A stretch of DNA of 49,609 nt from an uncultured Candidatus Melainabacteria bacterium (GCA_934718085.1 CAKUZL010000011.1:1-49609); one strand, 5' to 3'. Numbered from the stretch's first letter, positions 32,971-41,497 are shown. Notes: a model not told the origin generated them from the sequence alone. Numbers and translations are program-made.

Positions 32971-32999
32971 TTGTAAAATCGCTTTAGGAATAATATAAT
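32971..32999 (+). promoter_or_regulatory. Sigma70-type promoter of the fixCX-recJ operon
   Basis: TTGTAA (32971-32976), 17-bp spacer and perfect TATAAT (32994-32999). The fixC start codon lies 19 bp after the -10 box, with GTGAGG between them. Confidence 0.8.
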
Positions 33000-33017
33000 C
33001 AAAGAAAGTGAGGCAAA

Positions 33018-34349
33018 ATGGCAAACACAAACAAAACGCAGGTAACAGTCGTCGGAGCGGGTCCCGCGGGATGCGCTTGCGCGATAACCCTTGCCCGCGC
33101 GGGAATTGACGTCGTTTTGGTCGAACGCGGAAACTTCGCGGGAGCAAAAAACATGTTCGGCGGCGCGATTTACGCCTACCCGTTTTGCGAACTTTACCCG
33201 GGATTTGAAACCGAAGCCCCGATAGAACGCCGAATTACCGTCAAAGACTACGTTTTGGCATCAGACGACTCGTTTGTCAAAATACGGTACGCAAACAACC
33301 CCGATTCGCCAAACCCCGCAGCCTGTAACGGTTCTGCGGTAAGTTATTCCGTAAAACGTTCGCAATGGGACAAATGGTGCGTCAAAAAAGCCGAAGAAGC
33401 AGGCGTAACGTTCGTTCCCGACACTTTAGTCGAAGAACTTTTGTACAAAGGCATGAAAGTCGTCGGCATCAAAACCGCTCGCGAAGAGTTTTTCTCGGAT
33501 ATCGTAATCGTCGCGGACGGAGTAAATTCGATACTCGCAAAGCAGGCGGGCTTGCGAAAAGATCTTTCGCCGAAGAAAATCGCGCTCGGAGTGAAAGAAG
33601 TCTTCAAACTCCCTCAAGACGTGATTGAAAGCCGTTTGGGGCTCGAAAAAAATCAAGGTTGCGCATGCGAAATTTTCGGAGCCGCACTCGACGGACTTTG
33701 CGCGGCGGGATTTGTCTACACCTTCAAAGACGCTGTTGCGGTAGGTTTCGGGGTTTCTCTCGACGAATTTTCGAAAAACAAAGTCACTCCGCAGGAATTG
33801 TCCGAAAAATTCAAGGAATATCCGTTTATCAAAAATATCGTCGAAGACGGCGAATTAATAGAGTATTCGGCACATCTGCTTCCCGAAGGAGAAGATGTTC
33901 CCGAGCTTTTCGACGACGGAATAATGCTCGCGGGCGACGCCGCCATGCTCATCAACAACATCAACTTCGAAGGCACGAACCTCGCGGCACAAAGCGGCAT
34001 TTTCGCTGCGGAAACGGCTATCGAAGCTTTCAAAAAGAATGATTTTTCCAAAAAAACTTTGTCGCTGTACAAAAAAAAGCTCGAAAATTCTTACGTTTTG
34101 AAAGACATAAAAGCCTTCAAGCCCGTGATACCGTTTGTTCACGACAATGCAAAAGATTTGCTGTCATTTTATCCGAACAAAATAAACGAATTTTTCAAAA
34201 TTTTCAACACGGTCGGAAACACGCCCAAAAGCGAGCTTTACGGGAATTTCATAAAAACCTCGATAAAAGAAAGAGGATTAAAAAATCTTGTAAAAGACGG
34301 ATTAAAGGGGGTTTCGCTTGTATTTAACGTTTTGAGGGGCGGAAAATGA
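33018..34349 (+). CDS. fixC: FixC-family electron-transfer flavoprotein-quinone oxidoreductase
   Basis: 443 residues, the usual FixC/ETF-QO flavin domain length (~430). The FAD dinucleotide fold is VVGAGPAGCACAITLARAG at about residues 11-29, with ERGNFAGAKNMFGGAIYAYP just after, which is typical of FixC. The second FAD contact is GIMLAGDAAMLINNINFEGTNLAAQSG. The protein oxidises reduced ETF or a bifurcating FixAB complex and passes electrons to a quinone or ferredoxin. fixA and fixB are not in this window. GTGAGG lies ahead of the ATG and the stop overlaps fixX by 4 nt. The family is certain. The electron donor is not. Confidence 0.94.
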   Translation: MANTNKTQVTVVGAGPAGCACAITLARAGIDVVLVERGNFAGAKNMFGGAIYAYPFCELYPGFETEAPIERRITVKDYVLASDDSFVKIRYANNPDSPNPAACNGSAVSYSVKRSQWDKWCVKKAEEAGVTFVPDTLVEELLYKGMKVVGIKTAREEFFSDIVIVADGVNSILAKQAGLRKDLSPKKIALGVKEVFKLPQDVIESRLGLEKNQGCACEIFGAALDGLCAAGFVYTFKDAVAVGFGVSLDEFSKNKVTPQELSEKFKEYPFIKNIVEDGELIEYSAHLLPEGEDVPELFDDGIMLAGDAAMLINNINFEGTNLAAQSGIFAAETAIEAFKKNDFSKKTLSLYKKKLENSYVLKDIKAFKPVIPFVHDNAKDLLSFYPNKINEFFKIFNTVGNTPKSELYGNFIKTSIKERGLKNLVKDGLKGVSLVFNVLRGGK

Positions 34350-34624
34350 AGAGAAAAAGCATCGAAGACAAACTTTTTACCGTAAAAAGCCGTCCGGGAA
34401 GCGTTTCGCACCTTTCTCCGGATTTCGAAAAATGTAAAATTTGCGAAACCGCAGACTGTACCTACGTTTGCCCCGCGGGCGTGTACAAAATCGAAAACGG
34501 AAAAATGACCGTAAAATACGAAAACTGCCTGGAATGCGGCGCGTGCAAAATCGTTTGCCCGCAAGGATGTTTAAAGTGGCGCTATCCGGGCGATAACACG
34601 GGTATAACGTTCAGACAAGGATAA
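34346..34624 (+). CDS. fixX: FixX-like ferredoxin
   Basis: 92 residues with a cysteine pattern for iron-sulfur binding: CKICETADCTYVCP (residues 32-45), then CLECGACKIVCPQGC (59-73), then the FixX-type ending LKWRYPGDNTGITFRQG. It overlaps fixC by an ATGA and would form a complex with it, as in FixABCX or ETF-QO systems. The first cysteine set (C-x-x-C-x4-C-x3-C) and the second (C-x-x-C-x-x-C-x3-C) could carry one or two clusters. Confidence 0.94.
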   Translation: MKRKSIEDKLFTVKSRPGSVSHLSPDFEKCKICETADCTYVCPAGVYKIENGKMTVKYENCLECGACKIVCPQGCLKWRYPGDNTGITFRQG

Positions 34625-34634
34625 AGGAGAAGCT

Positions 34635-35066
34635 ATGAAAGAAGAATACGGCAAAAACGTAAGACGCTGGTACGACAAAGACCCCGTTTTGGCGCGCTCC
34701 ATGAAGACTCTCGAGCATTCCGACGACAAAACGCAAATCAAGGTCGCGCTGAACATAATCAAAATTATCGTTGAGCACAACATCGCATACAGCGAGTATT
34801 CGGGCGTCGAAGAGATTATCGACGCGGTTTCCGAAGGACTCGTGAACCGCGGAAAAAGCAGATGGTACGACATCGACAGAACTTTGCGTGCCGCAATCGC
34901 AATGCTGGAGCAGTCAGATGAGGCAACTCAACGAACAATTGCGAAAGAAATGGCAAAAATCGTTGTAAACAAAATTAAAGAAAACGACGAAGACCCCGAC
35001 GACGGGCTTGAAGACGACTTTGACGACGACGATTTCGACCCCGACACCGAATTTGAAGAAGAATAA
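34635..35066 (+). CDS. Acidic protein with internal duplication
   Basis: 143 residues with no known family that I recognise. Two halves are clearly related: RRWYDKDPVLARSMKTLEHS (residues 10-29) and SRWYDIDRTLRAAIAMLEQS (75-94), each continuing D-D/E-x-T-Q then a helical K/A-I-I-K-I-I-V-like end. An acidic tail, DDFDDDDFDPDTEFEEE, follows. The WYD-x-D-x-x-L-x-x-(A/S)-x-x-x-LE(Q/H)S consensus in both repeats suggests a small helical binding module in tandem. An AAAGGAGAAGCT ribosome binding site precedes it, and its stop codon is immediately followed by the recJ ATG. It may be a partner or regulator of RecJ or of FixCX. This is speculation. Confidence 0.78.
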   Translation: MKEEYGKNVRRWYDKDPVLARSMKTLEHSDDKTQIKVALNIIKIIVEHNIAYSEYSGVEEIIDAVSEGLVNRGKSRWYDIDRTLRAAIAMLEQSDEATQRTIAKEMAKIVVNKIKENDEDPDDGLEDDFDDDDFDPDTEFEEE

Positions 35067-37439
35067 ATGGAAAAAGTTTTAAAATACCGAAAGAACGAAG
35101 GCGCGCAGAAGCTTTCCATATATCGCGAAAACCCTTTGTTGGCAAGGCTTCTTGTCCAACGCGGAATTGACACGGACGAAAAGGCGGAACAATTTTTGAA
35201 CCCCGACGAGTCTTTGTTTTTGCCGCTTTCGGTATTTAAAGACGGCGAAAAGACTTTAAATCGGCTGATTTCGGCAATCGAGACCGGCGAAAAGGCAGTG
35301 GTGTACGGCGATTTCGACACGGACGGAGTGAGCTCGACGGCGATTTTATACAAAACGCTGAAACATTTCGGCGCAAACGTCGGAAGGTACATACCCTCTC
35401 GGGACGCGGAAAGCCATGGATTAAACACGAAAGCGATAATAAATCTCATTTCGAAAGAGCACGCAAAGCTCATCATCACGGTGGATTGCGGAATTTCGAA
35501 CACCAAAGAGATAAGCTTGGCAAAAAGTCTCGGAACGCAAATAATCGTGACCGACCACCACGAGGCACCCGACGAGCTGCCGGATGCGTACGCGATAATC
35601 AATCCGAAGGCGGGGACGAAGCTTGTCGACACTCTGACTTCGGCGCAAATTCGAAGCCTTTGCAACCTCTGCGGGGCGGGAATTGCCTTTAAAATAAGCG
35701 TTGCGCTCTGTCGGCATTTCGGCGACGAGAAATTTATCGATGAAATTTTACCGCTTGCCGCGTTGGGCACGGTCGGAGATATCGTCCCCCTGACGGACGA
35801 AAACCGCTTCCTGACTACAAAAGGGCTCGAATTGATAAAACAGGGAGTAAACCCGGGGTTGAAAGTTTTGCTCGAAACAGCGGGAATTACGAATTTTGAA
35901 AAAGTCACGTCCGAAACGCTTACATACGGCGTAGTTCCGCGAATTAACGCTTGCGGAAGGCTTTCCGACGCGACGGCGGCATTCAGGCTTTTGACCTCCG
36001 AGGACGCGAGCGAACTTGCGGATTTGGCGAAAGAGCTTGACGACCTCAACAAACTGCGCAAAGATTTGTGCGACGAGGCGTACGAAAAAGTTTCAAAAAT
36101 CCTCGAAAACCCCGAGGACCGCAAACATGCGGCGGTTATTTGCGACGACGGATTTCACATCGGAATAATCGGCATCGTCGCAGCGAAAATTGTCGAAAAT
36201 TACAACATTCCTGCGTTCATAATGCGCTCGGACGACGGATTTTACAGGTGTTCGTGCCGCGCGCCCGAGGGTATCAACGTTCACGAAGTCTTGAAAGCGA
36301 ACGGCGAATACTTCAAAGGATTCGGCGGACACGAAGCCGCAGGCGGGTTTTCGTTCGATTCAAATGTCGTTTCGTTTGAAAAAATCAAACGATTGTTGCG
36401 TGAAGCGGTCATCGCTCAAACGGGCGGAGAAGCACTCATTCCGACGGTTTACGCCGACCTGAAGCTCACCGCCGACGAAATCAACGAAAAACTTCTCGAG
36501 ACCATCGACTCGCTGGAACCTTTCGGAGCCGCAAATCCCGCACCGTTGTTCGTTATCGGAGGTTCGGTCGAAAGATTTTTCTTTATGGGCAACAACGCAA
36601 ACCACCTCAAAATTTTCCTGAATTCCGACGACAAAATTTTTGAATGCATAAAATGGAAATGCCCGACTTTCGACGCAGAACGCGGCGAAAAGCTCGACAT
36701 AGCGTTCTATCCGAGAAAAAACACTTACAATTCTGTCGAATCGATACAACTGATGGCGCAGGAAATTTTCTTCACCGAATCTCGAAACAAGCGGGTTCCG
36801 CTCAAAATAGCCGACCTTCGAAACAAACCTTTTTCGCTCGAAAAACTGGTCGACTACATTGAAAAAACCGACTTTTGCGTCAAAATTTTCGCCGAAAAAA
36901 AACAGTCCGTCGAATTTTTATCAAAATTCGAACCGCTCAAAAAAATCCTTGTCGACAGGCACCACACGGACAAAAACGTGCAAACGCTCATTTTGTACGA
37001 CCTTCCGCCGTCAAGCGAAATTTTGAGAAGCCTTCGCGGAAATCAACTGAAAACCGTTTACCTCCTCAATTCCGACTACGAAGAAAATTCGCCCGACAAA
37101 TTTTTAGCGAAATTGACCGGCATGAGCAAGTTTTGCCAAACTCACAAGCAAGGGAAATCAACGCTTTCGGACTTTGCAAAAGCCCTTTGCGTCGACACGG
37201 GCACTGTCAAATGCGGTCTCGAAATTTTAGCGGACACCAATGTAATTCGCGCAAAATTTTCGGACGACGAAAATATTTGCGTAAAATTTAACGAACCCGT
37301 CAGCGTCGAAAAAATCCGCGAAAATGAACGATATGACATTTTAACCGACATTTTGGAACGCCGAAATCTGTTTTTGAAAAAACTTTCGACCGACAAAATT
37401 TCGGAACGGGAAATGTTCGAACCCGCCGTCCTTGCGTAA
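35067..37439 (+). CDS. recJ: Single-stranded-DNA-specific exonuclease RecJ
   Basis: 790 residues, longer than E. coli RecJ (577) and nearer the long forms with a C-terminal extension. The DHH-family phosphoesterase motifs are YGDFDTDGVSSTAIL, RDAESHGLN, LIITVDCGISN and VTDHHEAPDELPDAYAIINPK. The DHHA1 region is ICDDGFHIGIIGIVAAKIVENYNIPAF, with GGHEAAGGFSF. OB-fold-like and further C-terminal sequence (~550-790) follows. The enzyme degrades single-stranded DNA 5' to 3' in recombination and repair. Its ATG directly follows the upstream stop codon, so translation is coupled. It is the last gene of the fixC operon. Confidence 0.95.
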   Translation: MEKVLKYRKNEGAQKLSIYRENPLLARLLVQRGIDTDEKAEQFLNPDESLFLPLSVFKDGEKTLNRLISAIETGEKAVVYGDFDTDGVSSTAILYKTLKHFGANVGRYIPSRDAESHGLNTKAIINLISKEHAKLIITVDCGISNTKEISLAKSLGTQIIVTDHHEAPDELPDAYAIINPKAGTKLVDTLTSAQIRSLCNLCGAGIAFKISVALCRHFGDEKFIDEILPLAALGTVGDIVPLTDENRFLTTKGLELIKQGVNPGLKVLLETAGITNFEKVTSETLTYGVVPRINACGRLSDATAAFRLLTSEDASELADLAKELDDLNKLRKDLCDEAYEKVSKILENPEDRKHAAVICDDGFHIGIIGIVAAKIVENYNIPAFIMRSDDGFYRCSCRAPEGINVHEVLKANGEYFKGFGGHEAAGGFSFDSNVVSFEKIKRLLREAVIAQTGGEALIPTVYADLKLTADEINEKLLETIDSLEPFGAANPAPLFVIGGSVERFFFMGNNANHLKIFLNSDDKIFECIKWKCPTFDAERGEKLDIAFYPRKNTYNSVESIQLMAQEIFFTESRNKRVPLKIADLRNKPFSLEKLVDYIEKTDFCVKIFAEKKQSVEFLSKFEPLKKILVDRHHTDKNVQTLILYDLPPSSEILRSLRGNQLKTVYLLNSDYEENSPDKFLAKLTGMSKFCQTHKQGKSTLSDFAKALCVDTGTVKCGLEILADTNVIRAKFSDDENICVKFNEPVSVEKIRENERYDILTDILERRNLFLKKLSTDKISEREMFEPAVLA

Positions 37440-37649
37440 CAAAACCGCGTTTTTCCGGGGTTCAGAGAAATCAGTGAGAAGCGGCAGAATTTTGTACTTC
37501 TACGAAAAACAAGGTTCTGCAAGCTTTTTAGTCTCTTTTGGTTAATAAAAATTCATGAATATCGTAGCTCACGCCTGACAAACCTTTCTCGGAGGATGAA
37601 AAATTCCCGTTTTGAAACCTTTCTGTATGAGCAATAATCTGAAATAACC

Positions 37650-37674
37650 GTAGGTTGGGGTTTCTACCCCCAAC
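37650..37674 (+). repeat. REP-like hairpin 6
   Basis: GTAG followed by GTTGGGG-tttcta-CCCCCAAC. The upstream lead TGAAACCTTTC...AATAATCTGAAATAACC is nearly the same as that of hairpin 2 at 5786-5809, in the opposite orientation. Confidence 0.8.
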
Positions 37675-37807
37675 TTTTCTTGCTGCTCGGCGTTGTGCAA
37701 GCGAACGAAGGCGTTCATTTCGGATGTTTCGTTCGAACTCACGCGCTCCTTGTCGGGAGTTTCAAGAACGAAAAAACCGCGCACATCTGCAAAATCTTAA
37801 AATCAAT

Positions 37808-37833
37808 GTAGGTTGGGGTTTCTACCCGGGCGT
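37808..37833 (+). repeat. REP-like hairpin 7
   Basis: GTAGGTTGGGGTTTCTACCC shares its first 20 bases with hairpin 6. The 3' arm then diverges (CCCGGGCGTTCC). The two copies are direct repeats about 158 bp apart, each followed by a GAACGAAGGCGTTC or GAAGCCGTTC segment. Confidence 0.7.
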
Positions 37834-37936
37834 TCCGTTCATTGCGGCTTGGCGCGTGCAAACGAAGCCGTTCGTTGCTGTAACCGGTCTTGAACAATGT
37901 ATGTCGACATTGAACAGGCGATTGTATTCCAAACAA

Positions 37937-37960
37937 AAACAGGGCTTTTGCACCCTGTTT
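37937..37960 (-). terminator. Terminator of tRNA-Thr
   Basis: AAACAGGG-tgcaaaag-CCCTGTTT with a T-run on the minus strand, directly after the tRNA 3' end. Confidence 0.8.
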
Positions 37961-37966
37961 TAAAAA

Positions 37967-38039
<73 letters not shown>

Positions 38040-38050
38040 TCACGGAATCA

Positions 38051-38079
38051 ATTATATATGCAACAATTTTTCAAGTCAA
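38051..38079 (-). promoter_or_regulatory. Sigma70-type promoter of tRNA-Thr
   Basis: On the minus strand, TTGACT (38074-38079), 17-bp spacer and TATAAT (38051-38056). It overlaps the 3' end of the YdjC-family gene. Confidence 0.82.
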
Positions 38080-38924
38080 ACGTTTTCCGAAATTTCTTCG
38101 TAGGTAGTGAATTCTGCGGAGGACAAGTTTCGTTTCAGTTTGGAGGACAAAAGAGCCTTATATTCGGTGTAATTGGATTTTCTGATCGAATTGATGTCGG
38201 GGTGGCAGATTATTTCGAGAATATTTGCTTTTTTGTTTTTTCGAGCGGCGCGAACACCGAAAGCTATCGCTTTTTCGGTCATCATGCCCGTGTATCCGAC
38301 GCCGATTACGCAGTCGTTGGATTTCAGCCCGTATTTTTTGAGCGTATATTTGTTAAAAAATGTGAAGAAATTCAGAAGCAGGACTTTTGCGGTATTTATG
38401 TAGTATTTCGGACTGAAGAAGTGGGCGAAGCCGGGGATGTCGTAGGCGAATTCGTGCTGGGTTCTGACGCAGGGGATGTCGTATTCGCGGGCGAGCCTGC
38501 AAACGAGGTCGAAAATTGCGGGGATGGCGTGGACGTGGACGTGAGAGTCAATTCTGTCGGGCTTTTTGACCTTCATCATGTTTTCGATTTGGGAGCGAAA
38601 TTCGTGTTCGACTTCCTGCATGTACTCGGCGTTGAGCGAACGAAGCATTATGCCGAAAAATCCGTGGCGGAAAATGCCGTCTTGGTTGTAAAGCAGCGAA
38701 TTGAACGCCGGGTGGATGTCGACGGTTCTGCCTTGGATTATGTTCAGGTGAACTCCGACCGAGAGTTTTTCGTATTTTGCAAGCCGCTTGAGAGCGTCGG
38801 CGGTGCCGGGCATGTTCATCATGAGGCATGTGCTGTTCAAAATTCCTTTGGCGAGGCAATCTTCGACGGCTTGGTTGACCGTCGCGCTCATGCCGAAATC
38901 ATCTGCGTTTACGATTATTTTCAA
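38076..38924 (-). CDS. ChbG/YdjC-family (HpnK-like) carbohydrate deacetylase
   Basis: 282 residues. The family's metal and catalytic motifs are KIIVNADDFGMSATVNQAV (NADDFG at residues 5-10), LSVGVHLNIIQG, DRIDSHVHVHAIPAIFDLV and late ILEIICHPDIN. Enzymes of this family remove acetyl groups from N-acetyl sugars. Relatives next to lipid or hopanoid glycosylation genes (HpnK) act on membrane-bound sugars. It starts 4 bp after the ArnT-like glycosyltransferase gene, so a shared lipid-linked sugar substrate is likely. The product of the pair is not known. Confidence 0.9.
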   Translation of the reverse strand: MKIIVNADDFGMSATVNQAVEDCLAKGILNSTCLMMNMPGTADALKRLAKYEKLSVGVHLNIIQGRTVDIHPAFNSLLYNQDGIFRHGFFGIMLRSLNAEYMQEVEHEFRSQIENMMKVKKPDRIDSHVHVHAIPAIFDLVCRLAREYDIPCVRTQHEFAYDIPGFAHFFSPKYYINTAKVLLLNFFTFFNKYTLKKYGLKSNDCVIGVGYTGMMTEKAIAFGVRAARKNKKANILEIICHPDINSIRKSNYTEYKALLSSKLKRNLSSAEFTTYEEISENV

Positions 38925-38928
38925 AGCG

Positions 38929-40584
38929 TTAAATTCCTCTAATCAGTGTGTATTTGCGCCCTTGGGCGATTTGTTCGAACTTTGCGTGTTTTTCCGTGTC
39001 GGGCAGGTCTTTGTTTTTGACGATGACGACCGTGTTTTTGTCCTTCAAAACGTAGTTGAGAGTTTCGTATTCGGGAAAAATTATGTAGTTCACATGTTTG
39101 TTATAATAATAATTCAAAGAAAATCTTCTTCCGAATCCGAAGGAAACCAGATTGCGATTTTCGGCTTCGGCTTTGCGGGCAAAGGCGATGAGGTCGTCTT
39201 GACCGAATTTGTAGTCGATTTTGAAAAACATTCCCGTGCCTACGGATGACAACAGGAGCATAAAGGCTACGTAGACCGCAAACAGAGCTTTTTGAGCGTT
39301 TTTGACGGCGAAAATCGTCATCAAAAGACCGCAGAGCGTGAAAAGCGCGACGCAAAAGGGCTGAGCGGGTGCGATGTCCGCGAAAAGTTGTTCGGGGAGG
39401 TAATACTTTGCAAAAGCGGCGCCTATGCCCGCAAGGAAAAATATTCCGCCCGTTATGCCCGAGGAAATGTTGATTCCGAGCGCGTAATCGTGCTTTTTGT
39501 CGGTGTAGGAGTCGAAAACGAACGCTATCAGCGGTGCAACGAGGAAATAAATCGGCAAAATGTACGTTACGAGTTTTGTGCTCGACGCCGAAAAAAACAA
39601 AAACGTCACGATTGCCCCGATAAGGTTGAGAACGGCGAATTTTTGCCCGTTTGACGACTCTCCCGTCTTGAATTGTTTCTTAAAAATTCCGAACGATTTT
39701 TTGACCCGTTTTTTGAGTGTCGCAAAGAACGGAATTGTCCACGGAAACAGCCCCCACAAAAGGGTTACGGCGAAAAACCAAACGGGTTGCTTTCTGCCTA
39801 TCGACTCGGAGTTCAAAAAGCGCGCGATGTGGTGTTTCATTATATATTCGTTAAAAAACGCCGGCGAATACGTTTTGAGCATCGCAACGTGCCACGGAAG
39901 CGTTATCGCGAAAAACAACGCGAGCCCCGGCAAAATGTGTGAAGGTCTGAAAATTTCTTTGAATTTTCTGAACCATATCGAAGCGAAGAACATTATCGAG
40001 ACGGGCAAAGCCGCACCGGGAATGCCTTTTGCCATAACGGCGCACCCCGAAAACGCATAAAACGCCCACCAACAGTATTTTTTTGATTTTTCCGAAACGA
40101 AAAACGTCAAAAATCCCGAAACGACCGATAATTGAACGAAAAATGCCAAAATCGTATCCAAAATCGAAAACTTCGCGAGAATTACGAATTCCGCGCACGT
40201 TGCCAGAATTAACGCCGAAATAAACGCAAACTTACGCGATACGCATTTTTTCGCGAAAAAGTACAGCACTATCGGCGACAAAAAACCCGTCAATGCCACG
40301 GGAAATCTTACCGTAAACTCGTTGACCTTCCCGAAAACCGCGAACGAAAGGCATTCCAACCAAAAATAAAGCGGCGGTTTTTCGAAAAAGAACTCTCCGT
40401 TGAGTTTAAGCGTCGTAAAATCGCCCGTATTGAACATATCCCGAGCCATTGAGGCATATCTGGTCTCGTCGATGTCCATAAGCGGGTATGAACCGATATT
40501 TACAATGAAAATAAAAAACAAAATCACCGCAAGCGAGACAAACGTAATGATTTCGGGATGTTTTTCAAAAGATTTTTTCAACAT
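38929..40584 (-). CDS. ArnT/PMT-like membrane glycosyltransferase (GT83/GT39 type)
   Basis: 551 residues from the ATG at 40584; a GTG four codons upstream is the alternative. About 11-12 membrane helices are predicted. The first periplasmic loop carries the acidic catalytic motif SYPLMDIDETRYASMARDM and the family's EKPPLYFWLECLSF. Later segments AKFSILDTILAFF, AVMAKGIPGAALP and LPWHVAMLKTYSPAFFNEYIMKHHI also fit ArnT-like transferases. A soluble C-terminal part (~455-551) follows. Such enzymes transfer a sugar from a polyprenyl carrier to lipid A or another envelope acceptor. The YdjC-family gene follows directly. AraN-type modification is not shown because no arn genes are present. Confidence 0.88.
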   Translation of the reverse strand: MLKKSFEKHPEIITFVSLAVILFFIFIVNIGSYPLMDIDETRYASMARDMFNTGDFTTLKLNGEFFFEKPPLYFWLECLSFAVFGKVNEFTVRFPVALTGFLSPIVLYFFAKKCVSRKFAFISALILATCAEFVILAKFSILDTILAFFVQLSVVSGFLTFFVSEKSKKYCWWAFYAFSGCAVMAKGIPGAALPVSIMFFASIWFRKFKEIFRPSHILPGLALFFAITLPWHVAMLKTYSPAFFNEYIMKHHIARFLNSESIGRKQPVWFFAVTLLWGLFPWTIPFFATLKKRVKKSFGIFKKQFKTGESSNGQKFAVLNLIGAIVTFLFFSASSTKLVTYILPIYFLVAPLIAFVFDSYTDKKHDYALGINISSGITGGIFFLAGIGAAFAKYYLPEQLFADIAPAQPFCVALFTLCGLLMTIFAVKNAQKALFAVYVAFMLLLSSVGTGMFFKIDYKFGQDDLIAFARKAEAENRNLVSFGFGRRFSLNYYYNKHVNYIIFPEYETLNYVLKDKNTVVIVKNKDLPDTEKHAKFEQIAQGRKYTLIRGI

Positions 40585-40660
40585 ATTTCTAAACACCTTT
40601 TTGAAAAAATTATACCAAAAACAAACAGATTTTCGATATGTAAAAGAATGTTAAGTTAAA

Positions 40661-40697
40661 TGTGTAGTAATGTGTAGCATGAAAACCCTTTTATAAT
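40661..40697 (+). promoter_or_regulatory. Candidate promoter with direct repeat
   Basis: TATAAT at 40692-40697 is preceded by two TGTGTAG repeats (40661-40667 and 40671-40677). No clear -35 is visible. It lies ~90 bp before the next gene and could bind an activator. Confidence 0.45.
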
Positions 40698-40784
40698 GCA
40701 TGATACACAAAAATTAACGAAAAATTCGAAAAAAAAGCTTGAAACGGGCATGTCGTCAAGCTATTATTTTAAACGAAGGTGAAT

Positions 40785-41258
40785 ATGGATGCAATTGTCT
40801 TATTGACTATATTTATATTGACGGCATGGTTCGGATTGGTAAAAAATGCGCCGAAACGTCGCCCGCAGAAGGTTCCGACGGTTTCGCAGCTCGAACGCGA
40901 GCGCAAGCGCCCCACTATTTCGTGCCATTCGGTCGTGATTACAAAAAATTCGCCCGTCAAAAAAACCGAATACGTTACGGGAAAAGTTACTTTGCGCCCG
41001 TCCGTGTTTGTTCACCTTAAAGCCGCTTCAAAAAAATTCATCAAAAAAGAAGACGGCGTTTACGAAAACGAACTCAAAAAAGCCTCGCGGAAAGCCGTCA
41101 AAAAAATGCAGTCCGCAAGCAAACACGCGAACATGATTGTCAACGCAAACGTCAAAGCTTCGCTCAGACCCTCAATCAACATCTTCTCGCCGATTAAAGT
41201 CTGCGCCGTCGCTCAAGGTGTCGCAATTACTTACGACGAAAAACAAAAAACAGCTTGA
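40785..41258 (+). CDS. Small membrane-anchored basic protein of unknown function
   Basis: 157 residues from the ATG at 40785, where GAAGG lies ~5 nt upstream; a GTG two codons earlier is less likely. One N-terminal membrane helix (AIVLLTIFILTAWFGLV, ~3-19) is followed by a strongly basic soluble region (RKRPTISCHSVVITKNSPVKK; KKASRKAVKKMQSASKHANM). No family is recognised. The stop codon overlaps the -35 of the tRNA-Gln promoter. It is the last gene of ordinary chromosomal composition in the window. Confidence 0.72.
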   Translation: MDAIVLLTIFILTAWFGLVKNAPKRRPQKVPTVSQLERERKRPTISCHSVVITKNSPVKKTEYVTGKVTLRPSVFVHLKAASKKFIKKEDGVYENELKKASRKAVKKMQSASKHANMIVNANVKASLRPSINIFSPIKVCAVAQGVAITYDEKQKTA

Positions 41259-41283
41259 CAATCGACTTTGTATTTTATAAGAT
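41255..41283 (+). promoter_or_regulatory. Sigma70-type promoter of tRNA-Gln
   Basis: A perfect TTGACA (41255-41260) with a 17-bp spacer to TAAGAT (41278-41283); an alternative -10 is TATAAG at 41276. Confidence 0.7.
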
Positions 41284-41309
41284 ACAAGTGTAAGCAAAAT
41301 ATAGAATAT

Positions 41310-41385
41310 TGGGGCGTCGCCAAGCGGTAAGGCAGCTGGTTTTGGTCCAGCCATCTCGGAGGTTCGAATCCTTCCGCCCCAGCCA
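41310..41385 (+). tRNA. tRNA-Gln (TTG)
   Basis: The acceptor is TGGGGCG/CGCCCCA, the anticodon stem GCTGG/CCAGC with loop TTTTGGT (anticodon TTG), discriminator G, and CCA is encoded at 41383-41385. It sits at the edge of the AT-rich segment. Confidence 0.96.
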
Positions 41386-41390
41386 CTTAA

Positions 41391-41418
41391 AAGTCTTTCT
41401 TTTGAAAGGCTTTTTTGT
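41391..41418 (+). terminator. Terminator of tRNA-Gln
   Basis: AAGTCTTTC-tttt-GAAAGGCTT followed by a T-run. Confidence 0.82.
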
Positions 41419-41447
41419 TTTAAATTTGAGGAGGGGTGTTTTGCATA

Positions 41448-41497
41448 AAGCGGTGCGGCAGCCGGGTTTGGTCAGCCGTCTCGGAGGTTCTGACTCT
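41448..41497 (+). pseudogene. Decayed second copy of the tRNA-Gln body
   Basis: About 50 bp matches bases 41322-41372 of the intact tRNA-Gln with a handful of substitutions and one deletion. AAGCGGT, GGCAGC, TTTGGTC, AGCC and TCTCGGAGGTTC are all retained in order. The acceptor ends are lost. Such partial tRNA copies commonly mark integration of mobile DNA. A decayed tandem tRNA is the other reading. Confidence 0.78.

Noticed and set aside
34928..36124. 398-codon minus-strand frame
   Set aside because: It is antisense to the acidic protein and recJ. It is Ser-rich, as expected from the reverse complement of RecJ codons.
37655..37963. 102-codon plus-strand frame
   Set aside because: It covers the two REP-like hairpins and ends in the tRNA-Thr terminator. 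There is no sign of coding.
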